A stretch of DNA of 9,739 nt from DASUBV01 sp035763085. GTDB lineage: Bacteria > Actinomycetota > Actinomycetes > Streptosporangiales > Streptosporangiaceae. The stretch is taken from positions 1 through 9,739 of the forward strand of contig DASUBV010000374.1 of NCBI GenBank assembly GCA_035763085.1, in the 5' to 3' direction. Positions 1-5,714 of the stretch are shown here, piece after piece; the stretch's first letter is position 1, and every line of letters starts with the position of its first letter. A program made the position numbers and the translations under genes. The notes under the pieces are model-generated. The model saw nothing but the letters and a program-made list of their open reading frames with translations. It was not told the DNA's origin and did no database searches.

Positions 1-171
1 CGGCCAGGCGTGCTTGATCGCGTTGCTCAGCAGCTCGCTGACCACCAGGGCCGCATCGCCGACCGCGTTACCGAAGACACCAGCGGCCGACAAGTCGGCG
101 GTCAGCCGCTGCCGGGCGACTGCGACGCTCGCGGGCGTGCATGGCAAGATCACCACGCTCGTCGCTCTCAC
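1..171 (-). CDS. RsbW-like ATP-binding protein (anti-sigma/serine kinase type), N-terminal part
   Basis: Reading the minus strand from GTG at 171 gives 57 codons open to the window edge, so the rest of the gene lies outside. The visible part has residues CTPASVAVARQRL, then a helix ending VVSELLSNAIKH. The latter is the N-box of GHKL (Bergerat) ATPases, with Glu46 and Asn50 as the likely catalytic base and Mg-coordinating residue. In actinomycetes this short architecture is typical of the very numerous RsbW/SpoIIAB-like 'ATP-binding proteins', which either bind a sigma factor or phosphorylate an anti-anti-sigma partner; that role is family knowledge, and the partner is not visible. The start is uncertain. 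GGGGAGG (177-171) runs into GTG 171, so GTG 156 or 153, 14-17 bases further on, may be the true start; ATG 207 is an in-frame upstream option. It lies 135 bases downstream of the MarR gene on the same strand and could be cotranscribed. Confidence 0.75.
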   Translation of the reverse strand, partial: MRATSVVILPCTPASVAVARQRLTADLSAAGVFGNAVGDAALVVSELLSNAIKHAWP

Positions 172-178
172 CTCCCCG

Positions 179-285
179 GCATCCGACCCAATGCCGCGCT
201 GTGGCATCCGACGCGGCAACCGACCCACTGCCATGTCACAACGTGGAACAAGCGCTGGGACTGAGGCTGCCCGATGGCATGCGAC
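179..285. repeat. Three copies of a GGCATSCGAC motif
   Basis: GGCATCCGAC occurs at 179-188 and again at 203-212, exactly 24 bases apart. A one-mismatch copy, GGCATGCGAC, lies at 276-285. All three fall in the leader of the RsbW-like gene; on its strand they read GTCGGATGCC, GTCGGATGCC and GTCGCATGCC. They could be direct-repeat binding sites for a regulator, but may also be chance in GC-rich DNA. Confidence 0.35.
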
Positions 286-306
286 CGAAACGGGCCACGG
301 CCGACC

Positions 307-1059
307 TCACCCCGCGTCAGGATGCTGGCCTGGCCCAGCGTGCTCATCCGGCCGCGGCTGCCCGCCGCCGGAGCGGTCATCAGAGGCGGGTGCCGAATCG
401 CCCAGCAGTCCCTCGGCGGCCAGGCCGCGGACCAAGCCGCGCAGGCCGGCCGACAGGCCGACCCGTTCCTCGGGCGACAGCGCGCTCAGGATCCGGGCCT
501 GCCGCGACTGCCAGGCACCCCAGACCTGGGTCGCGATCGCGCGGCCCTCCTGGGTCAGGTACAGCCGGACATAGCGCTGGTTACCCTCATCCCGGCCGCG
601 CCGGATCCAGCCCTTGCGCTCCAGCCCGGCCGCCAGCCGGCTCACGGTGCTCTTCTCCAGGCCCAGCAGCCCGGCCAGCTCGCCCTGAGCGATGCCGCGC
701 GCCGAGACGAGCTCGATCAGCGCCCGCGCCTCGGACGCAGACACCGCGGGCGGCTCGGCACCGGCCGGGCCGGCCCCGCTGGCGCCCTGGGCGCCCTGGG
801 CACCCGGGCTGGCCTGGCCGCCGCCGGCGCGGCCGCGCGCGCCGTTACCTGTTCCCCGGCCCTGACTCGCCCCGTGCCGAGCTGCCCCGTGCTGGTCTTC
901 ACTCTGCTGACCTGCGTCAGCCTCATCCCCGGCCGCAGCACGAACGCCAGCCACGATGCTGCCGGCCACCCGGGCCGGAATCGGTGGCTCGCCCCCGGGG
1001 GCCGGGCTCACCACCCGGAGCAACTGCGTGAGCAGCCGCTCCAGCTCCGTGTCGTCCAT
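307..1059 (-). CDS. MarR-family transcriptional regulator with long low-complexity insertion
   Basis: The 250-residue protein has a winged helix-turn-helix at residues about 107-170. Helix SASEARALIELVS is followed by QGELAGLLGLEKSTVSRLAAGLERKG, where KSTVSRL is the recognition helix, and then the wing RDEGNQRYVRLYLT. This pattern matches MarR regulators, which bind palindromes as dimers and are usually relieved by small ligands. Residues 1-20 look like the N-terminal dimerisation helix (ELERLLTQLL). Residues about 43-105 are a Gly/Ala/Gln/Ser-rich stretch that ordinary MarR proteins of 140-170 residues lack. The tail after residue 220 is also disordered-looking. The gene is divergent from the ABC exporter genes, with two inverted repeats in between, so autoregulation and control of the exporter are the natural inference. 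ATG 1059 is the conservative start. GTG 1080 is an alternative: it has no Shine-Dalgarno but lies 6 bases after a possible -10 (TACGGT), which would make a leaderless transcript. Which ligand it senses cannot be told. Confidence 0.85.
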   Translation of the reverse strand: MDDTELERLLTQLLRVVSPAPGGEPPIPARVAGSIVAGVRAAAGDEADAGQQSEDQHGAARHGASQGRGTGNGARGRAGGGQASPGAQGAQGASGAGPAGAEPPAVSASEARALIELVSARGIAQGELAGLLGLEKSTVSRLAAGLERKGWIRRGRDEGNQRYVRLYLTQEGRAIATQVWGAWQSRQARILSALSPEERVGLSAGLRGLVRGLAAEGLLGDSAPASDDRSGGGQPRPDEHAGPGQHPDAG

Positions 1060-1081
1060 TGACTCACTAACCACGCCCACA

Positions 1082-1096
1082 GTTGTACCGTACAAC
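1082..1096. promoter_or_regulatory. Perfect 15-bp palindrome, probable MarR operator
   Basis: GTTGTACCGTACAAC has two 7-base arms around a single central base. It lies between the divergent MarR and ABC-transporter genes. It overlaps a possible -10 of the MarR gene (TACGGT on the minus strand, 1092-1087) and a possible -35 of the transporter (TTGTAC, 1083-1088), so one bound dimer could silence both directions. Assigning it to this MarR protein is inference from position. Confidence 0.65.
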
Positions 1097-1113
1097 CGCC
1101 ACGGTGGTACAGT
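1083..1113 (+). promoter_or_regulatory. Possible promoter of the ABC exporter operon
   Basis: TTGTAC (1083-1088) and TACAGT (1108-1113) resemble -35 and -10 elements of housekeeping-sigma promoters. The 19-base spacer is longer than ideal. Transcription would start near 1120, leaving a leader of about 210 bases before the permease. The -35 sits inside the palindrome, as expected for a repressed promoter. Confidence 0.35.
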
Positions 1114-1124
1114 CGCCGCGTGAC

Positions 1125-1141
1125 AGTTGCTCTCTACAACT
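1125..1141. promoter_or_regulatory. Second inverted repeat, candidate secondary MarR operator
   Basis: AGTTGCTCTCTACAACT has 5-base arms, AGTTG and CAACT, 7 bases apart. This is the same outer spacing as in the upstream 17-base frame AGTTGTACCGTACAACC. The centres (1089 and 1133) are 44 bases apart, about four helical turns, so two dimers could bind on one face of the DNA. It lies just after the predicted transcription start. Confidence 0.4.
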
Positions 1142-1328
1142 CAGGGCAGGGCCACCGGCCCGGCGCCCGCCGGCCGGCCACCCCGCGGCCCGGGCCGGAT
1201 TATCAGCCGTCCACACATCCGGCCGTTCCGGCGCCCCAGCCGGGCGCCGGGCACCCGGCCGCACCGGTTCGCACGCTGAGCCGCCCAACGGTCTGCGGGC
1301 TGCCCGGTCATTGCATAGGGTCAGCGGC

Positions 1329-2447
1329 GTGAGCGACGACAAGCGCCAGCGCGACCGCGGCGCGACCAGAGCCTCCGCCCGGGCAGCCCGGGCGGAGCTG
1401 CGCGGCGACGGCCGGCTGTCCGCGCCCGGCCAGCTCCTGCAGGGCGGGGGCGTCAACGTCAGCGGCGTCCTGACCGCCGACCTGCCCGCCGAGCCGCTGG
1501 CCGACTACGCGACCGCGCACGGGCTGCGGCCCAGCGCCTCCCGCCCGCCGGTCCCCGCCTACCTGCGCCAGTTGTGGCGCCGGTGGAGCTTCATCGCGGC
1601 GTTCGCCACCGCGCGCAACATCGCCATGTACACCGAGGCCCGCCTCGGCCAGCTGTGGCAGGTCCTGACCCCGCTGCTGAACGTGGCCGTCTACTGGCTG
1701 ATCTTCGGCATCATCCTGCATACCAGCAGGGGCATCCCGCACTTCATCTCGTTCCTGGTCGTCGGCGTCTTCGTGTTCACCTTCACGCAGCGGTCCTTCA
1801 TCTCCTCCTCCAAGGTGATCACCAGCAGCCTGCCGCTGATCCGGGCGCTGCAGTTCCCGCGCGCGAGCCTGCCCCTGGGCTACGTGATGATCGAGCTGCA
1901 GCAGATGGCGCTGTCGATGGGCGTCATGATCGTGATCATCTTGTTCGCGGGTGAGCCCATCACCTGGTACTGGTTCCTGGCCATACCTGTCCTGCTGCTG
2001 CAGACGATCTTCAACGTCGGCGTCGGGCTGCTCGTCGCCCGGCTCGGCTCGCAGGTGAACGACTTCAGCCAGCTGCTGCCGTTCCTGCTGCGGACCTGGA
2101 TGTACATGTCCGGCGTCATGTTCAGCTTGCAGACTCTCTCCCACGTGCCCGAGAAGCTGATCGCGGTCTTGCAGATCAACCCGGCGGCGCTGTACATCAC
2201 TCTGATGCGCAACGCGATGCTGGTGTCGGCCCGCACCAGCGCCCCTGGCCATATGCCCTATGACGCGGCCCGGTGCGCCGCCTGGCAGACGCACGGGAAG
2301 AAAATTCCGCTGGATTGGAGCGCGTACTGCCACCCCGTGACCAATCCGGCGCACTACTGGTATTACGCCATCGGCTGGGCAGTGCTCGCCCTGGTAGTCG
2401 GGTTCTTCTTCTTCTGGCGAGCGGAGGCGAGGTACGGCCGTGGCTGA
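1329..2447 (+). CDS. ABC-2 type permease, Wzm/TagG/RfbD-like polysaccharide exporter subunit
   Basis: The 372-residue membrane protein has hydrophobic segments at about 114-131, 138-158, 190-207, 214-236, 250-267 and 346-363, the six-helix layout of ABC-2 exporter permeases. Helical residues just before the first segment (about 78-110, containing WRRWSFIAAFATARNIAMYTEARLGQLW) match the amphipathic element usual in Wzm-type subunits. Such permeases pair with a nucleotide-binding subunit to export lipid-linked glycans; the mycobacterial RfbD/RfbE galactan exporter is an example. Here the ATPase follows with an 8-base overlap, implying translational coupling. Two features are unusual: a charged, Pro-rich cytoplasmic extension of about 75 residues, and an enlarged outer loop (about 300-345) holding the protein's only cysteines, Cys316 and Cys334. 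GTG 1329 is chosen because AGGG (1317-1320) lies 8 bases upstream. The open frame extends back to 1083 but loses protein-like character. The substrate is not shown; no glycosyltransferase is nearby. Confidence 0.88.
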   Translation: MSDDKRQRDRGATRASARAARAELRGDGRLSAPGQLLQGGGVNVSGVLTADLPAEPLADYATAHGLRPSASRPPVPAYLRQLWRRWSFIAAFATARNIAMYTEARLGQLWQVLTPLLNVAVYWLIFGIILHTSRGIPHFISFLVVGVFVFTFTQRSFISSSKVITSSLPLIRALQFPRASLPLGYVMIELQQMALSMGVMIVIILFAGEPITWYWFLAIPVLLLQTIFNVGVGLLVARLGSQVNDFSQLLPFLLRTWMYMSGVMFSLQTLSHVPEKLIAVLQINPAALYITLMRNAMLVSARTSAPGHMPYDAARCAAWQTHGKKIPLDWSAYCHPVTNPAHYWYYAIGWAVLALVVGFFFFWRAEARYGRG

Positions 2448-3276
2448 ACCTATGGTGGTCGTGGACGACCTGCACGTCGTGTACCGGGTCTACGGCGCGG
2501 GCGGTGATCGCGGCACGGCGGCCACGGCGCTGCTGCGGATCCTCGGCCGCAAGACTCGCGGCTCGATCCGCGAGGTGCACGCGATCCGCGGCATCTCGTT
2601 CGTGGCCTACCGCGGCGACGCGGTCGGCATCATCGGCCGCAACGGCTCGGGTAAGTCCACGCTGCTGCGCGCGATCGCCGGCCTGCTGCCGCCCGAGCAG
2701 GGCAATGTCTACTCCACCGGCGAGGCCTCGCTGCTCGGCGTGAACGCCGCGCTGCTGGACGATCTCACCGGCGAGCGGAATGTCATCCTGGGCTGCCTGG
2801 CCATGGGCATGACCAAGCAGGAGGCCCGGGCGAAGTACCAGAGCATCGTCGACTTCTCCGGTGTCGGCGACTTCATCGACCTGCCGATGAAGACCTACTC
2901 CTCCGGCATGGGCTCGCGGCTGCGGTTTGCGATCGCCGCCTCCAAGAGCCACGATGTCCTGCTCGTCGACGAGGCCCTGGCCACCGGCGACGCGGAGTTC
3001 CGCGTCAAGAGCCACGAGCGGATCCAGGAACTGCGCCAGGAAGCCGGTACCGTCTTCCTGGTCGCGCATAACCTGGAAGAGGTCGAGCAGACGTGCAACC
3101 GGGTGATCTGGATGGAGCGCGGCCGGATGGTGATGGAGGGCGAGGATGTCATCGGCATCATCGACCAGTACATCGAGGCCTCCGGCGGCGCCCCGGTCAT
3201 CCGGGACCCGGTGACCCGCGAGCGTCTCGGCGGCGGCAGCGGCGGCCGGCGCAAGGTGGGGGCCAAGACCCGCTGA
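2440..3276 (+). CDS. ABC transporter ATPase, Wzt/TagH/RfbE-like polysaccharide exporter subunit
   Basis: The 278-residue nucleotide-binding subunit has a complete motif set. Walker A is GRNGSGKST (residues 66-74), the signature is SSGMGSR (154-160), Walker B is VLLVDE (173-178, catalytic Glu178), the D-loop is ATGD and the switch histidine is His210 (VAHNLEE). The signature context TYSSGMGSRLRFAIA is characteristic of the polysaccharide/teichoic-acid exporter branch rather than of drug exporters. It would sit on the inner membrane face and power the permease encoded just upstream. Unlike Wzt proteins with a C-terminal carbohydrate-binding domain, it ends soon after the ATPase fold in a short basic Gly/Arg tail, which resembles RfbE/TagH-core proteins and suggests export without recognition of a terminal cap. 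GTG 2440 overlaps the permease stop and is preceded by GGAGGCGAGG inside the permease gene. Two hairpins follow. Confidence 0.92.
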   Translation: MAEPMVVVDDLHVVYRVYGAGGDRGTAATALLRILGRKTRGSIREVHAIRGISFVAYRGDAVGIIGRNGSGKSTLLRAIAGLLPPEQGNVYSTGEASLLGVNAALLDDLTGERNVILGCLAMGMTKQEARAKYQSIVDFSGVGDFIDLPMKTYSSGMGSRLRFAIAASKSHDVLLVDEALATGDAEFRVKSHERIQELRQEAGTVFLVAHNLEEVEQTCNRVIWMERGRMVMEGEDVIGIIDQYIEASGGAPVIRDPVTRERLGGGSGGRRKVGAKTR

Positions 3277-3282
3277 TGACAG

Positions 3283-3300
3283 GCCCGCCAAGCGGCGGGC
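3283..3300 (+). terminator. Short hairpin just after the ABC operon
   Basis: GCCCGCC-AAGC-GGCGGGC forms a 7-bp stem with a 4-base loop, starting 6 bases after the ATPase stop codon. No U-run follows, which is usual for high-GC actinomycetes. Confidence 0.5.
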
Positions 3301-3316
3301 GGTAGCCCGCTCAGCA

Positions 3317-3351
3317 CGGAGCCCGGCCAGGTCCGACCCGGCCGGGCTCTG
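3317..3351 (+). terminator. Strong hairpin between convergent genes
   Basis: Positions 3317-3328 pair with 3340-3351 (core AGCCCGGCC / GGCCGGGCT). The 12-bp stem has one G-U pair and an 11-base loop. It lies between the plus-strand ATPase and the convergent histidine kinase and probably stops transcription, mainly for the ABC operon. Confidence 0.65.
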
Positions 3352-3417
3352 CGCGTGTGCGGCGGCCGCGAGCGCATCGCCGCCCGGCTGGCTCACGGAA
3401 TGCCTGGCCGCTTCTGC

Positions 3418-5556
3418 TTAATCGCCGGGCGGCTCACTGGCTGCCCGCGGCCGGGGCAGCCAGGCCCGTGGTCCCGGTACCCCGGCGGCAGGCGGGTTCC
3501 TGGGGGCAGGCGGGGCTGCCGGTAACGGGGTGGCCGACGCCGGCTCGGGCCCGGATGTGTGCTCGGATGCTGGCCCGGCGTGCTCGGATGCGGGCCGGGA
3601 GGTGTGCTCGGATGCGGGTCCGGGGACGTGGGCCGGCTCCGCCGCTGGCGTGGCGCCGGCCGCCGTGCCAGCCTCGGGCGGCCGGGTCAGCCGCAGCCGC
3701 ATCAGCGTCCCGCCGCCCGGCCGGCCCTCGGCAGCCACCTCGCCGTCCTGAGCCCTGGCCAGCTGCCGGACGATGTACAGGCCCAGCCCGATGCCCCCGA
3801 ACCGGCGGCGGTCACCGGCCTCGCCCTGGACGAATCGCTCGAAGACCCGCTCCCGGTCGGCCGCCTTGATCCCGATTCCCTCGTCGGCCACGGTGACCTC
3901 GACCTGGTCGCCCGCCTGCCGGGCGCTGACCGTGATGGTGCCGCCCTCGGGCGAGTACTTGAACGCGTTCTCCAGCAGCTGGCCGACGATGATGTCGGTG
4001 GCCATCGGGTCGCCGTAGGCGGGTGGCAGATCGTCGGGGACGTCGGTCACCAGGATGTGCTGGCCGGCCAGCGAGCGGAACGCGACTGCCGCGCCGCGCA
4101 GGACGCCGCCCAGGTCGAACGGGCCGTTGCTGACCGTCAGCTGGTCGGCCCCGGCCCGCGACCCGAGCAGCAGCTGCTCCACCAGCTTGCCCAGCGATCC
4201 GGCGCGATCGGCGATCGTCTGCACGGCCGAGCGCCGGTCCGGGTCGGGCAGCTTGTCCCATCGCGAGGCCAGCGTGCTGGCGAAGCCCTGCACCACGGTG
4301 ATGGGCGTGCGCAGCTCGTGACTCGTGGTGGCCAGGAACAGGTCCTTGGCCTCTTCCAGATCCTTGGCCGCGGTGATGTCGCGGAAGTCGACTACCTGCT
4401 CCTCGCGCCCGGTCAGGCCCGTGCACAGCAGGTCCATCCAGCGCCCGCTGGGCAGCCGGTGGCTGAGCTTGGCGCCGGGCTCGGGTACCGGGAACGGCGG
4501 CGGCTTGCCGGCCGCATCCTCGGGTGAGACGCCGGTCAGCCGGTGCGCGGCCGGATTCCACTGCCGGACCAGCCCGGCCGCGTCGAGCACGGCGATGCCG
4601 TCGGCGCTGCCGTCGATCACCGCCCGCTCGTGGGCGCGCTGCCGGACGACTTCCTCGAATGCCGTGACGTTCGACAGGGCGACGCTGGCATGGCCGGCCA
4701 GCAGCTCCAGCAGCTCCAGGTCGATGTGCCCGACCTTGCGCCCGCTGTAGAGGGCATACAGCGCCCCGTAGGGCCGCCCCGACACATGCGACAGGCTGAG
4801 CGTGATCGTATGCAGGCCCGGCAGCGCCGACCAGATGAGGTCGTCAAACCGGCCCGACTCGCCGGTGGCCATCAGCACGGTCTTGCCCGACCGCATCAGC
4901 TCGCCCACCGTGCTGGTCGCCAGGTCGGCCGTCCGGCCGCGCAGCCCCTCCGGCAGCCCGTCCAGGCTGACCAGCCGCAGCCGGTCGTCCTCGATCAGCA
5001 CGAAACCGCCGGCGTCGGCCCTGGTCAGCTCACGCAGGCTGGCCGCGATCCGGTCGAGTACCGACTCCAGGTCCAGCTGGGCGTTCATGTCGGCGACCAC
5101 GTCCCCGAGGCGGCGCACGACCCGGGCCCGCTCGGCCATGTAGTGCCGGACCGCCTCCTCGTCCCTGGTCTGGTGGCAGATGCTCACCCAGCCAGTGAGC
5201 TGCCCGGCCCGGTCGCGCAGCGCGCTGGCGTCGATCCGCAGGTCGAGCACGTCGCCGTCCTTGCGGATCCGGCGGGTCGCGAAGGACACCTCGCCGCCGC
5301 TGGCCACCCGCTCCAGGACGGCGTTGTGCTCCGCCATCAGCTCCGCGGGGATGAACGGCAGCTCCTGCCCGGTCACCTCGGCCGCCGACCAGCCGAACAT
5401 CCGCTCGGCTGCGGGGTTCCACACCGTCACGGCCCGGTCGGCGCCGACCGCGATGACCGCGTCGGCGGCACTGTCGATGACCGCGCGGGCGATGGCGTCA
5501 GCCGGGGACCGGTCGTCATTCCGGTCCCTGCGCGCCACCGCCAGCCTCAGCCCCAC
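3418..5556 (-). CDS. Multidomain sensor histidine kinase (PAS-GAF-PAS-HisKA-HATPase)
   Basis: The 712-residue protein has no obvious membrane segment and is probably cytoplasmic. In order: a PAS domain (about 22-130, VTVWNPAAERMFGWSAAEVTG), a GAF-like domain (about 160-300), a second, shorter PAS (about 308-395, VRQWNPAAHRLTGV), a HisKA helix pair with the H-box SHELRTP (phospho-acceptor His413), and a GHKL ATPase with N-box Asn530, G1 DEGIGI (558-563), F-box FERF (572-575) and G2 GIGLGLY (588-594). All catalytic boxes are intact, so autophosphorylation is expected. PAS and GAF domains suggest sensing of a small molecule, redox state or light; none of the sequence fixes which. After about residue 627 comes an 85-residue Pro/Ala-rich tail with a (G)PASEH(TS) repeat. 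No response regulator lies next to it, so it is an orphan here. The start is GTG 5556; GTG 5538, 6 bases after a GAGG, is equally plausible. Confidence 0.9.
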   Translation of the reverse strand: MGLRLAVARRDRNDDRSPADAIARAVIDSAADAVIAVGADRAVTVWNPAAERMFGWSAAEVTGQELPFIPAELMAEHNAVLERVASGGEVSFATRRIRKDGDVLDLRIDASALRDRAGQLTGWVSICHQTRDEEAVRHYMAERARVVRRLGDVVADMNAQLDLESVLDRIAASLRELTRADAGGFVLIEDDRLRLVSLDGLPEGLRGRTADLATSTVGELMRSGKTVLMATGESGRFDDLIWSALPGLHTITLSLSHVSGRPYGALYALYSGRKVGHIDLELLELLAGHASVALSNVTAFEEVVRQRAHERAVIDGSADGIAVLDAAGLVRQWNPAAHRLTGVSPEDAAGKPPPFPVPEPGAKLSHRLPSGRWMDLLCTGLTGREEQVVDFRDITAAKDLEEAKDLFLATTSHELRTPITVVQGFASTLASRWDKLPDPDRRSAVQTIADRAGSLGKLVEQLLLGSRAGADQLTVSNGPFDLGGVLRGAAVAFRSLAGQHILVTDVPDDLPPAYGDPMATDIIVGQLLENAFKYSPEGGTITVSARQAGDQVEVTVADEGIGIKAADRERVFERFVQGEAGDRRRFGGIGLGLYIVRQLARAQDGEVAAEGRPGGGTLMRLRLTRPPEAGTAAGATPAAEPAHVPGPASEHTSRPASEHAGPASEHTSGPEPASATPLPAAPPAPRNPPAAGVPGPRAWLPRPRAASEPPGD
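3552..3615. repeat. Imperfect minisatellite in the histidine kinase tail
   Basis: The 11-mer TGCTCGGATGC recurs at 3560-3570, 3581-3591 and 3605-3615 (periods 21 and 24 bases), with a partial copy beginning at 3552. The periods are multiples of three, so the frame is kept. On the coding strand they encode repeated PASEH(T/A) units in the C-terminal tail. Copy number may vary between strains. Confidence 0.7.
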
Positions 5557-5679
5557 CGCCTCATGGTCCCATCACAGCGCCCGGCGGTCAGCAAAACGCG
5601 ACGTGAGAGCGGTTTCGCCACGGCCAGCAGGGCCGGCGGCGGCCCCGGGATGCTTCTCCCGGACACAATTGCCAAGAGC

Positions 5680-5706
5680 GGGAACCGGATGTGCCGGCGG
5701 TGCGTC
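5680..5706 (+). promoter_or_regulatory. ECF-sigma-like promoter of the SSI lipoprotein gene
   Basis: GGGAACC (5680-5686) is followed 16 bases later by CGTC (5703-5706). A GGAAC -35 and CGTC -10 with 16-17 bases between are typical of extracytoplasmic-function sigma factors in actinomycetes. The transcription start would fall around 5712-5715, at or next to the ATG of the following gene. The match is by eye only. Confidence 0.4.
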
Positions 5707-5714
5707 GAAGGAGC

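Noticed and set aside
141..1062. Plus-strand open frames opposite the MarR gene (141-1031 and 274-1062)
   Set aside because: They oppose the clear MarR winged helix, read as Arg/Pro/Ala-rich shadows, and have no recognisable domain.
1083..1328. Upstream extension of the permease frame
   Set aside because: It begins inside the palindrome and translates to Pro/Ala/Arg-rich sequence. GTG 1329 has a ribosome binding site at proper distance.
1308..3396. Minus-strand open frames opposite the ABC permease and ATPase
   Set aside because: They are shadows of the plus-strand genes, which show membrane segments and all Walker/signature motifs. The minus-strand translations are low-complexity Asp/Gln/His/Arg-rich.
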